From Epilithonimonas hispanica (GTDB taxonomy: Bacteria; Bacteroidota; Bacteroidia; Flavobacteriales; Weeksellaceae), in contig NZ_QNUG01000017.1 in NCBI RefSeq assembly GCF_003385395.1, positions 1-64,000 on the forward strand: a stretch of 64,000 nt of DNA, given 5' to 3'. Below, one piece after another: positions 18,166 through 27,900 of the stretch (positions within the stretch are counted from its first letter, which is position 1; each line of letters begins with the position of its first letter). Both the position numbers and the translations under genes were made by a program. The notes below the pieces were generated by a model. The model was not told where the DNA came from. It was given only the letters and a program-made list of their open reading frames with translations, and made no database searches.

Positions 18166-18876
18166 ATGACAGGTTATTACTTAATTATTGGAGTTTCAAT
18201 GCTTATAAGCTGGATAGTTTCTTCCAGATTGAAATCCAAGTTCGAATATTACTCAAAAGTCCACCTCAGAAACGGAATGTCCGGGAAAGAAGTGGCAGAA
18301 AAAATGTTGAGAGACAATGGTATTATGGATGTGCAAGTGGTTTCGGTTCCGGGACAATTGACAGACCATTATAATCCTGAAAATAAAACCGTTAATCTTT
18401 CCGAAGCTGTTTATATGCAGAGGAATGCAGCAGCAGCGGCGGTTGCAGCTCACGAATGCGGACACGCAGTTCAGCACGCTGTCGGTTATTCTATGTTGCA
18501 ATTGAGATCAAAAATGGTTCCGATTGTGAATATCAGTTCCAATCTTTTACAATTTGTTTTGTTCGCAGGTATTGCCATAATGGCAGCGACAAGAAGTATC
18601 GACAACCCGAACGGAAACACTACAGTTTTAGCTATTGGCGTTATTCTTTTTGCTATAACTACTTTGTTCGCATTTGTAACTCTTCCTGTAGAATATGATG
18701 CTAGTAATCGCGCATTACAATGGCTGAAATCTACCGGAACTGTAACTTCGGAAGAATATGAAGGGGCGGAAGATTCGCTTAAATGGGCGGCGAGAACGTA
18801 CGTTGTTGCAGCGTTGGGTTCATTAGCGCAGCTTATTTATTTTGCATCAATGCTTATGGGAAATAGAAGGGATTAA
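18166..18876 (+). CDS. Membrane zinc metallopeptidase, YugP-like
   Basis: This 236-residue protein has an N-terminal membrane helix, a zinc site HECGHAVQH near residue 101 (HExxH), and two or three further hydrophobic segments, which is the layout of the putative neutral zinc metallopeptidase family (YugP, PF04298). The third ligand is probably the glutamate in LPVEYDASNRAL. The substrate is unknown. It is a single-gene unit, divergent from the GNAT gene and convergent with the next gene (4 bp between stops). Confidence 0.88.
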   Translation: MTGYYLIIGVSMLISWIVSSRLKSKFEYYSKVHLRNGMSGKEVAEKMLRDNGIMDVQVVSVPGQLTDHYNPENKTVNLSEAVYMQRNAAAAAVAAHECGHAVQHAVGYSMLQLRSKMVPIVNISSNLLQFVLFAGIAIMAATRSIDNPNGNTTVLAIGVILFAITTLFAFVTLPVEYDASNRALQWLKSTGTVTSEEYEGAEDSLKWAARTYVVAALGSLAQLIYFASMLMGNRRD

Positions 18877-18879
18877 AAG

Positions 18880-19476
18880 TTATGAAAAGTTAAATTCCAA
18901 AAGCATCTCAGACAATTCGTTTGAGATGTTTTCTTTTTTAGCGATTTTGATACTGGCTTTGATGATACAAATTTCCTGCGCATCAAAATCTAGAATTTTT
19001 GCATCATATTTATTTAGAAGTGTGAAAATTTGATTTTGATGAGAAAACTTGAATCTGATTTCAATTTCGGATTCTAATTCTTTAGTAATGATTTCTGCTT
19101 CTTCCAAAGTGAATTTTGCAGATTCTTTATAGGTTTTTACCAATCCACTAACACCTAGTTTTGTTCCTCCGTAATATCGGATGACTACGACCAAAACATT
19201 GGTTATCTGGTGGGCAAGAAGCTGATTGTAGATTGGTAAACCAGCACTTCCAGAAGGTTCTCCGTCATCATGGGCTCTGTAATTTTCTCCATTGATTCCA
19301 AGTCTGTAAGCATAACAATGATGTGTTGCTTTGGGGTGGATCTCATAGAGATGATTTAATCTTTCCTTGATTTCAGCTTCAGAATTGACTGGATAGGCGA
19401 AACCAATGAATTTGCTTCCTTTCTCTTTGAGTAGGGTGTCTTCAATCGGTTTTTCTATGGTTTGGAATTCAAACAT
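18880..19476 (-). CDS. YigZ/IMPACT family protein
   Basis: This 198-residue protein carries the IMPACT N-terminal motif (KGSKFIGFAYPV, then ATHHCYAYRLG, DDGEPSGSAGLPI and VVVIRYYGGTKLGVSGL). The C-terminal ferredoxin-like domain is DUF1949-like. The molecular role of YigZ proteins is not settled; a link to translation is usually suggested. A -7 promoter box ends only 4 bp before the ATG, which points to a leaderless or nearly leaderless transcript. Confidence 0.9.
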   Translation of the reverse strand: MFEFQTIEKPIEDTLLKEKGSKFIGFAYPVNSEAEIKERLNHLYEIHPKATHHCYAYRLGINGENYRAHDDGEPSGSAGLPIYNQLLAHQITNVLVVVIRYYGGTKLGVSGLVKTYKESAKFTLEEAEIITKELESEIEIRFKFSHQNQIFTLLNKYDAKILDFDAQEICIIKASIKIAKKENISNELSEMLLEFNFS

Positions 19477-19480
19477 TCGT

Positions 19481-19488
19481 CAAAAGTA
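19481..19488 (-). promoter_or_regulatory. -7 box just before the YigZ start codon
   Basis: TACTTTTG on the minus strand matches TAnnTTTG and is followed by ACGA and the ATG. If used, transcription would begin at or within a few bases of the start codon. No good -33 TTG was seen. Confidence 0.4.
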
Positions 19489-19628
19489 AAGATTTTCGAG
19501 AGAATTTTAAATTAAATAAATTTATTAATAACTCGAAAAAATGATGTTTTGTTACTGTATTTGTGTTTTTTATGATGATTTTGAGTTGACTGATATTACT
19601 TTCTTAAAAAATGCTTAAAAAAATAAAA

Positions 19629-19657
19629 TTTGATGAATTAAATTTTATGTAATTTTG
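19629..19657 (+). promoter_or_regulatory. Bacteroidota promoter upstream of the KAS III-like gene
   Basis: TTTG (19629-19632), 17 bp, then TAATTTTG (19650-19657), 21 bp upstream of the ATG. Both halves match the sigma-A consensus of this phylum. Confidence 0.6.
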
Positions 19658-19678
19658 CAATCAAATTTTTAAAATTCA

Positions 19679-20758
19679 ATGCCTAATACATTAATCATTG
19701 GCTCTGGAAGTTATGTTCCGGAAAACATAATAGACGGTTCTCATTTCAAAGATGCAATATTCTATGATGATAATAATCAACTGATTGAAAAACCAACTGA
19801 GGAGATTATCAGCAAATTTGTTGAGATTACAGAGATAGAAAGAAGGAGATATGCTAATCCGGAAGATTTTAACTCAGATTTGGCTCACAGAGCTTCTTTA
19901 GAGGCTATAGAAGATGCGGGTATTGATAAAGAAGAGATTGATTACATCATTTTCGCAACCAATTTTGGTGAAGTTGATGTCAACGGAATTCCGAATTTTA
20001 TGCCGTCCCTTTCTGCAAGATTAAAAGGAAAATTAGGAATCAAAAGAAGAGATTGTATCAATTATGATATGATTTTCGGATGTCCGGGCTGGGTTGAGTC
20101 TTTGATTTTAGCTGATACAATGATAAAAGCCGGAAAAGCAAAAACAGTTTTGGTTGTTGGTGGAGAGACTCTAAGCAGGGTTACAGATCCTTACGATAGA
20201 AACAAAATGATTTTTGCGGATGGCGCCGGAGCAGTTGTTGTAACAGCGACTGAAGATACTACAGTTGGAGTTTTAGCGGATAACACACTTTGCGATAACG
20301 GCGAGGAATTATGTTATTTGGAAAATGGTCCTTCACTCAATCTTGAGCACGACCAAACTCAATTATTCATCAGAATGAGAGGTCGTAAAATCTACGAATA
20401 TGCTCTTAAAAACGTTCCTGATGCAATAAAAGCAACAATTGATAAAGCTGGCCTTGATATCTCTGATATTGGGAAAATCCTGATTCATCAGGCGAATGCG
20501 AAGATGGATTACGCAATGATTGGAAGATTATTCAAGCTATACGGACAAAAAGATTACGACCACGCGATTTCTCCGATGACGATTCAGGAGTTTGGGAATT
20601 CTTCGGTTGCAACAGTTCCTACTTTATTTGATTTAATCAGAAAAGGAAAAATGAAAGGTCAGCAATTTACGCCGGGTTCTCATATTATTTTCACGTCAGT
20701 TGGAGCAGGGATGAATATCAATTGTGTGGTTTATAAGTTTCCGGAAGGGAAAATATAA
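19679..20758 (+). CDS. 3-oxoacyl-ACP synthase III family protein
   Basis: This 359-residue thiolase-fold enzyme resembles FabH. The catalytic triad is visible: Cys135 in IFGCPGW, His270 in LIHQAN and Asn307 in EFGNSSVAT. FabH starts fatty acid synthesis by condensing acyl-CoA with malonyl-ACP. This protein has a longer N-terminal region than FabH (an insert around residues 25-45), so it could be a divergent paralogue acting in a specialised lipid or pigment pathway. A metallophosphoesterase gene follows 81 bp downstream on the same strand. Confidence 0.85.
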   Translation: MPNTLIIGSGSYVPENIIDGSHFKDAIFYDDNNQLIEKPTEEIISKFVEITEIERRRYANPEDFNSDLAHRASLEAIEDAGIDKEEIDYIIFATNFGEVDVNGIPNFMPSLSARLKGKLGIKRRDCINYDMIFGCPGWVESLILADTMIKAGKAKTVLVVGGETLSRVTDPYDRNKMIFADGAGAVVVTATEDTTVGVLADNTLCDNGEELCYLENGPSLNLEHDQTQLFIRMRGRKIYEYALKNVPDAIKATIDKAGLDISDIGKILIHQANAKMDYAMIGRLFKLYGQKDYDHAISPMTIQEFGNSSVATVPTLFDLIRKGKMKGQQFTPGSHIIFTSVGAGMNINCVVYKFPEGKI

Positions 20759-20839
20759 ATCATTTAAAGTAAAAATAAATTTTAAACGTCACTATACTAA
20801 AAGGAATAAATTTTTATTCCTTTTGTTTTTTATCACAAT

Positions 20840-22045
20840 ATGCAAAAGACAATTTTATTTCTTCTGGGAGTTTTTCTACTGCTGGAAGCTTACGTTTATC
20901 AAGCTTTTAAAACGGTTTATACCAATCAGAATGGTAGATTTATCTATTGGATCCCGACGATTCTGATTTATGTGTTTTTGTTTTATTCGATTCTTACTTT
21001 TGATAAGGCTTCTCACAAATATCTCAAACTTCAAATCGTGTTTTCTGTGATTTTGATTTTTGTGTTGCCAAAGCTTTTGATTGCTGTTTTTCTTTTGATT
21101 GAGGATTTACTCAGACTTCTGAATTTCGGTTACAATTATGTGGCGACAGAAAATCATAATTATCCTTCGAGAAGGAAGTTTATAAGCTTGGTTGGGCTTG
21201 GTTCAGGCGCTATTTTAGCAGGAATTGTTTTGGATGGAATTATCTTCGGAAAATACCGTCATAGAGCGAGAGTTGTGAGACTTAAGCTGAAAAATCTTCC
21301 TGATAGTTTCAAGGGTTATAAAATCGTTCAGATTTCTGATGTTCATAGCGGAAGTTTCCAAAATCCTAAACATTTGCAACACGCTATTGATTTGATTAAT
21401 GAACAAAATGCAGATTTGGTTTTGTTTACCGGAGATATGGTGAATAATTATGCGGATGAGTTTGTTCCATTCATTGATTTGTTTTCTCAGATTAAAGGAA
21501 AAGACGGGAAATTGGCGGTTTTGGGAAACCACGATTATGGCGAATATGGCGTTTGGAAAAATATCGATGAGCAAAAAAATAATATTCCGAAACTTATAGA
21601 AAACGAGCGAAAAGCCGGCTTCGAAATGCTCAGGAATGAACACAGAATCATTGAAAGAAATGGTGAAAAATTATACATTCTTGGTGTCGAAAACTGGGGA
21701 ATTCCACCGTTTCCACAATTTGGTGATTTGGATAAAGCAACGCAAAATGTACCAACAGAAGCTTGTAAAATCCTGATGTCTCACGATCCGTCGCATTTTG
21801 ATGCTGTCGTAAAGAATCATCCGAAAGACATACAATTAACACTTTCCGGACATACCCATGGAATGCAGTTCGGAATCGACTTGGAAAACTTCAAATGGTC
21901 GCCTGTGAAATACAAATATCCAAAATGGGCAGACCTTTATCAAAGTGGAGATAAATATCTCTATGTCAACCGCGGATTTGGAGTCATTGGTTATCCGGGT
22001 AGAGTAGGAGTGTTGCCGGAAATCACAGTTTTTGAATTGTGTTAA
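20840..22045 (+). CDS. Membrane-anchored metallophosphoesterase
   Basis: This 401-residue protein has N-terminal hydrophobic segments (three or four up to about residue 145), then a calcineurin-like phosphoesterase domain. The metal-ligand motifs are ISDVHSG, FTGDMVNN, LGNHDYG and SGHTHGMQ, in the right order and spacing. It resembles YkuE/YaeI-type enzymes, some of which act on UDP-linked lipid precursors. The catalytic domain should face one side of the inner membrane. The substrate is unknown. Confidence 0.9.
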   Translation: MQKTILFLLGVFLLLEAYVYQAFKTVYTNQNGRFIYWIPTILIYVFLFYSILTFDKASHKYLKLQIVFSVILIFVLPKLLIAVFLLIEDLLRLLNFGYNYVATENHNYPSRRKFISLVGLGSGAILAGIVLDGIIFGKYRHRARVVRLKLKNLPDSFKGYKIVQISDVHSGSFQNPKHLQHAIDLINEQNADLVLFTGDMVNNYADEFVPFIDLFSQIKGKDGKLAVLGNHDYGEYGVWKNIDEQKNNIPKLIENERKAGFEMLRNEHRIIERNGEKLYILGVENWGIPPFPQFGDLDKATQNVPTEACKILMSHDPSHFDAVVKNHPKDIQLTLSGHTHGMQFGIDLENFKWSPVKYKYPKWADLYQSGDKYLYVNRGFGVIGYPGRVGVLPEITVFELC

Positions 22046-22063
22046 TTATCTTTTTAATAATAA

Positions 22064-22099
22064 AAAAGCCTGTTGTCGGATAAATGATAACAGGCTTTT
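22064..22099 (+). terminator. Terminator after the metallophosphoesterase gene
   Basis: AAAAGCCTGTT (22064-22074) pairs with AACAGGCTTTT (22089-22099). Confidence 0.8.
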
Positions 22100-22220
22100 C
22101 TGGATGATTTCCGTGAGATCGCTGTATGGGTTCCATTACCTAACCTTATTCTATAAGAATTATTAATAATTGAAAAATAAATCTTTTTATTTGATGAATT
22201 TTTAATCTAAGTTTTCTTAA

Positions 22221-22973
22221 TTAAAACAAATAATCCTTCATTCTCGAAACGGCAATTTCGTTTTCATTAATGAATTGAAATAGCTTTTCAAGTCGATCTT
22301 CGAATTTTCTACCGATGTTGATTTTTTTATAAAAAGGAATCTCAATTGGCAGGTCTTCGGATTCGTATAATTGCCAAATGTTGGCATAGATCATAACATA
22401 CTCATTGTTCTTCAAACTTTCCAAAAGCATATTTTCGTAATACTTCATCGGGGTCACTTGGAGGACATAATCATTGAACGGAAGTTGAGAGTAAGGCGAC
22501 TGACTTTCCGGTACAATTGTCAAATCATTTTCGATATGAATTTCGGTTTTAGCAGTCAACTTTCGCCATAGAAAATTGATTCTCGATTCCTCGATATTGG
22601 AGATGTAGTTGAAGTCTAATTTCTTGATTTCTGAATAAGAAATTTGGTGGTACTTTTGCCTCAAACCTCTGATTGGTTTTTGTAAAAAATCTTCCAAATT
22701 TTGCTTCACTTTTTCTATGATTTTCAGGTCAGAATTGCTGTTGTAAAATGCGATTTCATGACCCGCAAATGAAATGCTTTTTATGGATTTTTTTAATCCT
22801 TCAGCAAGAATAATATCAATGAAAAATGTCGCTTGGAATTCATGAAGCTCCAACAAGAGTAGGGTAGAATTAACCTTTTCTTCGATAGAAGTTATCAATT
22901 CAGATTCTGAAATATTTTTAGTTTTCAAAGTCTGATTTTCCGATAATGATATGTTGAAAGTTAATAAAACCAC
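22221..22973 (-). CDS. Polysaccharide-deacetylase-like protein with lost catalytic residues
   Basis: This 250-residue protein has the outline of a NodB-type deacetylase: an opening strand VLLTFNISL where active enzymes have TFD-D/E, then EFQATFFIDI, then SFAGHEIAFYNS where active enzymes have GHEIAxHS-H, and PIRGLRQ in place of the G-F-R motif. The Asp and second His metal ligands therefore appear to be replaced by Asn and Tyr/Asn. It may be a non-catalytic carbohydrate-binding relative. There is no signal peptide. The family assignment is by motif pattern only. Confidence 0.6.
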   Translation of the reverse strand: MVLLTFNISLSENQTLKTKNISESELITSIEEKVNSTLLLLELHEFQATFFIDIILAEGLKKSIKSISFAGHEIAFYNSNSDLKIIEKVKQNLEDFLQKPIRGLRQKYHQISYSEIKKLDFNYISNIEESRINFLWRKLTAKTEIHIENDLTIVPESQSPYSQLPFNDYVLQVTPMKYYENMLLESLKNNEYVMIYANIWQLYESEDLPIEIPFYKKINIGRKFEDRLEKLFQFINENEIAVSRMKDYLF

Positions 22974-23056
22974 TTAAATTATAATTGAGATAAATTTTTT
23001 AATGAATTAAAAATCAAATGTTAAAATTAATTTAATTAAAACTGATAGTTTAGACT

Positions 23057-24013
23057 TTACTCTTTGTTGAGTTTTTTCTTAAGATTATTTATCATATCTA
23101 TTGACATAGATGATATATCAAACTTATAATCCAATCCCCAATCTTGCTTCGCAGCAGAATCATCGATACTTGCCGGCCAAGAATCCGCAATCGCCTGACG
23201 AAAATCCGACTCATATTTTATCTCAAAATCTGGAATAGTTTTTTGAATCTCTGCAGCCAATTCTTTTGGTGTAAAACTCATTCCTCCAAGGTTGTAAGAG
23301 TAACGGATTTTCACCTCTTCTTTTGGAGCTGTCATTAGCTTAATTGTTGCCGCAATTGCGTCATCCATATAGAGCATTGGCATCGCTGTATTTTCGCTGA
23401 TGAAACTTGTGTATTTTCCATTTTCTACTGCCTCATAAAATATCTCAACAGCATAATCTGTAGTTCCTCCACCGGCCGGAGCTTTCCAAGAAATCAGACC
23501 GGGATAACGGATACTTCTGATGTCAACGCCATACTTTTCGAAGTAATATTCGCACCACTTTTCGCCTGCCATTTTTGAGATTCCGTAAACGGTTGTTGGA
23601 TTAAGAACAACTTCTTGTCCTACATTTTCTTTCGGGATTCCTTTTCCAAAAACTGCGATTGAACTTGGCCAGAAAATCTTCTTCAAAAGTCCTTCTTTTG
23701 CTAATTCGCAAAGGTGGATTAATGGATCAAGGTTGAGTTTCCAAGCAAAAAGAGGTTGTTTTTCTGATGTTCCTGATAAAAGTGAAGCTAAATGATATAC
23801 TGTTGTAATATTATGTTCTTTGATGACTTCTGTAACAGCTTGAAAGTTAGTCACATCAAGTCTTTCGTAATAGCCAGCTTCGGTGATGCCTTCTTTCCAC
23901 TTGTCCAATCCGGAAGCGATAACGTTTTCTTTACCATATATTTCTGATAATCTAACGGTTAACTCTGTTCCGATTTGGCCAAGTGCGCCTGTGATTAGGA
24001 TTTTTTCTGTCAT
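23057..24013 (-). CDS. NAD-dependent epimerase/dehydratase, short-chain L-threonine 3-dehydrogenase type
   Basis: This 318-residue extended SDR has a nucleotide-binding ITGALGQIGTEL and a catalytic Tyr-x3-Lys in VYGISKMAGEKW. WKAPAGGGTTDYAVEIF and the start-to-end layout match the short-chain L-threonine dehydrogenases known from psychrophilic Flavobacterium, which oxidise threonine to 2-amino-3-ketobutyrate. Start chosen at MTEKILITG; 10 extra upstream codons are possible. A promoter overlaps that extension, which supports the shorter start. Confidence 0.85.
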   Translation of the reverse strand: MTEKILITGALGQIGTELTVRLSEIYGKENVIASGLDKWKEGITEAGYYERLDVTNFQAVTEVIKEHNITTVYHLASLLSGTSEKQPLFAWKLNLDPLIHLCELAKEGLLKKIFWPSSIAVFGKGIPKENVGQEVVLNPTTVYGISKMAGEKWCEYYFEKYGVDIRSIRYPGLISWKAPAGGGTTDYAVEIFYEAVENGKYTSFISENTAMPMLYMDDAIAATIKLMTAPKEEVKIRYSYNLGGMSFTPKELAAEIQKTIPDFEIKYESDFRQAIADSWPASIDDSAAKQDWGLDYKFDISSMSIDMINNLKKKLNKE

Positions 24014-24040
24014 AGTTTCATTTTTACTTTTATTGATTGG

Positions 24041-24073
24041 CAAATCTAATTAAATTTGGGATTGGGAATCAAA
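24041..24073 (-). promoter_or_regulatory. Promoter of the threonine dehydrogenase-like gene
   Basis: On the minus strand TTTG (24070-24073), 21 bp, then TAGATTTG (24041-24048), 27 bp upstream of the ATG. Confidence 0.6.
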
Positions 24074-24107
24074 AAGAATTCCAATAATTTTTTAATAATA
24101 TGATAAA

Positions 24108-24938
24108 ATGAAAAAACAATTGCCAATTATCGAGGTTAATGAACTTTTGGAGCTATCAGAAAATCCCAATCTAAAAATCTTTGATGTGAGAACTGGACCA
24201 GATTCAAAATCAGAATTCGATAAGAAACATCTCAAAAATGCAGTTTATGTCGACTTGAATTCCGATTTGGCGGAAATCGATAATCCGAAAAATGGAGGTC
24301 GTCATCCACTTCCGAAGTTTGAAAATTTTATCAAGACTTTAGGGAAATTAGGAATTGATAAAGATTCTCATGTTGTAATCTATGATGATAAAAATGGAGC
24401 CAATGCAGGAGCGAGATTCTGGTGGATGTTGAAAGCAGTTGGTCACAAGAATGTTCAGGTTTTGAATGGCGGGTTACAATTTGCCGAAAATCAAAATTAT
24501 CCTATAGCTTCTGGTGAAAATTATTATCCAAAAACTGAATATATTTCTGATTACAAAGATTGGCAATTGCCACAGATTTGGATTGATGATGTGAAAAATG
24601 CCACTCAAGATTCAGATGCTGTGATTGTTGATGTTAGAGAATCTCAGCGTTATCAAGGAATTACTGAACCGATTGATTTAGTGGCAGGACATATTCCGAA
24701 TGCCAAGAATTTTCCTTTCTCAGATAATCTGGATGAAAATGGTTTGTTTAAATCTCCTGAAACACTTAGAAATCTATATTCTGAATTGTTTAAGCAATAT
24801 GACAAAAGCAAAATCACCTTTCATTGCGGAAGTGGCGTAACGGCTTGTCATTCTCTTTTGGCTTTAGATTATGCAGGTCTTGAAATCCCGAATCTTTATG
24901 TTGGAAGCTGGAGTGAGTGGAGTAGAAACGAAATTTAA
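24108..24938 (+). CDS. Two-domain rhodanese sulfurtransferase
   Basis: This 276-residue protein has two rhodanese domains. The first contains the inactive DVRTGPDS region and DDKNGANAGARFWWML. The second has the active-site loop HCGSGVTACHS (catalytic Cys). The CGSGV(T/S)A loop is that of 3-mercaptopyruvate sulfurtransferases, as opposed to the CRxGx[R/T] loop of thiosulfate enzymes. It is cytoplasmic (no signal). It is divergent from the threonine dehydrogenase-like gene. Confidence 0.88.
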   Translation: MKKQLPIIEVNELLELSENPNLKIFDVRTGPDSKSEFDKKHLKNAVYVDLNSDLAEIDNPKNGGRHPLPKFENFIKTLGKLGIDKDSHVVIYDDKNGANAGARFWWMLKAVGHKNVQVLNGGLQFAENQNYPIASGENYYPKTEYISDYKDWQLPQIWIDDVKNATQDSDAVIVDVRESQRYQGITEPIDLVAGHIPNAKNFPFSDNLDENGLFKSPETLRNLYSELFKQYDKSKITFHCGSGVTACHSLLALDYAGLEIPNLYVGSWSEWSRNEI

Positions 24939-24950
24939 TTGTCAATTGCT

Positions 24951-24991
24951 AATGATTAATTGTTACCATTTATAATTAACAATTAATCATT
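24951..24991. terminator. 15-bp perfect inverted repeat between convergent genes
   Basis: AATGATTAATTGTTA (24951-24965) and TAACAATTAATCATT (24977-24991) around an 11-nt loop. It lies between two converging stop codons. It is AT-rich and lacks a T-tract, so terminator function is only likely. Confidence 0.45.
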
Positions 24992-24994
24992 ATT

Positions 24995-27900
24995 CTAGAA
25001 GCTTGCGCGGATTTGCATACTTCCGATGTGGATGGTTCTGTCGCCGGAATTTCGACCTTCGTAATTTACATTGAGTTGAATGAAAGAATTGATGGCTTGT
25101 TGGATGTATAAAGTCCAGACTTGGTTTTTTCCGGCTTTCAGACCTTCTAGCATTTGATTTCCGACGATGCTGTAGCTATTGCCTGTAAAGTCATTATTAA
25201 TGAATGAAAAATTAGCTCTAATAGAAGTTTTGGCTTTTTCCCATTGGAGTGTTCCTGAGATTTCGTAGGTTTTCAAAAGTTCTTCACCGTCGGTTCTTTT
25301 CTTTTGGCGAAGTGCTCCGAATAATTCGGTTTGCAAAGTTTCGGTTAATTTATAAGTGGCTTTTGGTTTGGTTTCCCAATTTTGAAGAAGATAATTTCGG
25401 GTATTGTAAACTTGTGAATTGTTGGTTACATTCTGCAACGTATTTTCCCAATCTGCACGGAAAGCCTTAGTAAAAGAATAGCCAATATTCATAAAATGAG
25501 ATTTCTGAGAATGTACTTCGTTACTGAAATTAGCATTAACCAGATTATCATTGTCTGTGTATCGGTAACTACCATTCCAGCCAGATTTATCATTAGAATT
25601 AAATAATGCTGAAGCCAAAATATTCTGAGTTCTCAGCAATTGGTCAGCTTGCTTTTCGAAAGGATTCCAAATCAGAACCTTGCTACCTTTCATATAAGAA
25701 TTCTGAGAAAGTAAAGATAAATTGAAGTTCCAGCGTTTCAGGAAAGCATTTTCTGAGCTGATAATGACTGAAGGATTTACAAATAAAGCTACTTGTAATT
25801 TGTTTTTGTTAGAAGCCAAATAGTTCACGCTATTCGTATAAACTCTAATGTACTGCGCCAAATCTGCATACTCTGCTACTTCGAATTCGTCTAATTGCTG
25901 AACGCCATCATTATTATAATCTGTCCATTTGTAAACGCCTTGTCCATCGGTTACTTTGATGTATTGGAATTCTCGTTGCGCTTCCTGACCATTTCCAAGC
26001 TCGTAGAAAAATTGAAGTCGCATTCCGTTTTTGAATAATTGCTGGTTATACAAGATGTTTCCAACTACAAAATCCTGATTCTGGTCATTGGTTAGATTTT
26101 GATTCTCGTAATAGAATTTTCTATAATGAACCAAAGTTGATAACTGCGTTTTCTCGGTTTTAATGATTTGACTTTCTGCTTGGATCCCCAAAATGTTGTT
26201 CATCTTTTGCAAACGATTATCTTGAACGGAGTCATTGCTTCGAAGATAAATTTTTGTTAATAGTTTAGTTCTAGCGGTGTTTGCAATTTTTTTCTGAATG
26301 AAAATTTCTTTCCAGCTAAAACTCGTGACATCTAGCAGTTGTGTCGCATTGTATTTTTTCTCGTTATGCTCCATAGAACCGCCCAACATCCAGCTTCCTT
26401 TTTTGCCTGCTAATTCAGTAGAAACCGCACCTCTGATGAAAGTCGTAGTAAGGTCAGTTGATTTGGTGTCAAGATAAGAAACAGCTGCAAGATTGTTGAA
26501 CTTTCCGATTTTCCATACAGCATCGATGTCATTTTTGATGCCTTTGTAGGTGTTTGTTTCTTCAAGATAATTCAATTTATAGTTGATTTTTGAAGTCTTG
26601 TTAAAATCATTAAGGAAAGAAAATATAAATCTGTTCTGAGTAATCTGACTGAACTCATTAGTCAAGTTAAAATCTCTCCAGAAATCAACATTATTAATTC
26701 TATCCAGAATGTGGAAGTTTTTTTGAATCACTTGATATTCCACCATTGGTGTTCCAGTCCAAGTATTCTTTTTGAAGGTTTTATTAGCATAAATTCTTGC
26801 TGCGTAACCAATATTCTGCTCATTATCTTTTGATGAGAAAGCGTTGAGGTCATAATTACTCAACGAGAGATCTGTTCCAATCATACCTTCATTCAGAGCA
26901 TATTCTACATTGGCAGAGTAAACCTGAGACTTTTCTGGCGCAGGTAATTTTCTTACCGAGAGATAATCTCCTAATCCCGTTCCTACATATTGGAAAACAC
27001 GGCCGTTGTTTGTAGATTGTTGCAATTGATAATCACCTTTTCCGCTTCCGAAATACGTAAAGGAAACCTGATAGAGCGTCTGTGTTTGATCTGTAGAGAA
27101 TTCATAATAATAAGAATCGCCAGAGAATACTCTTTTGTACAAGATTTTATTCACGTCATATTCTGTTTCCACGCCGGACTGAGAGTACATCAAAGTAGGA
27201 TCATTACCTGCATTTACCAATTGTTGCTGGTCTTCTTCGCTAAGATTGAGTGATAGTGGAGCATTCTTATTGTCATTCTCCATAAACCAACTGAATCCCG
27301 CTTTCAGTCTTTCTCGCTGATGTTTGATATTTCCTGTGATGAGAAATCTGGTGTAATTTCGATTAGTGTAATTGTATGAAACATTAATGAAGTTCTGCTT
27401 ATAGATGGGGCGGAAACTCGTGAATGTGATTTCGCCTGTATTATAATTAATGGTATAATCCTGATTTTCGCCACGCTTCATCAATACGCCATCAATGTAA
27501 ACCTGTTCCGAACCTGAAATAATAGTAATGAATAGTTCTCCGTTTTTTCCGGTTAATCGATATGGACCTTGGTTGCCTTCAATACCTTGGAAACGCATCC
27601 TAAAGAATTCGCTTCGGGCGACACCACCAGAAACATCTACCGAAGTCTTGTTACCATTCTTTTCCCAATTGGTAAGAAATTGTAAACCCATACTTCGTCT
27701 TTGATAACGTCCGAAATAAGTGGTTTCATCATTCAAATCCAGATGACCGGCGCGGATGATGCTATGGTTTTTGATGTTAAGCTGAAGATAGATTTTGTCA
27801 AATTCCTGCAAAGTCTGTGTGTATCCATCTGCCTGCACCGGAAGATTATGATCCGAAATGGAAGCTAAGATAGAAACATCAGGACTCAGTTTTCCGGAGA

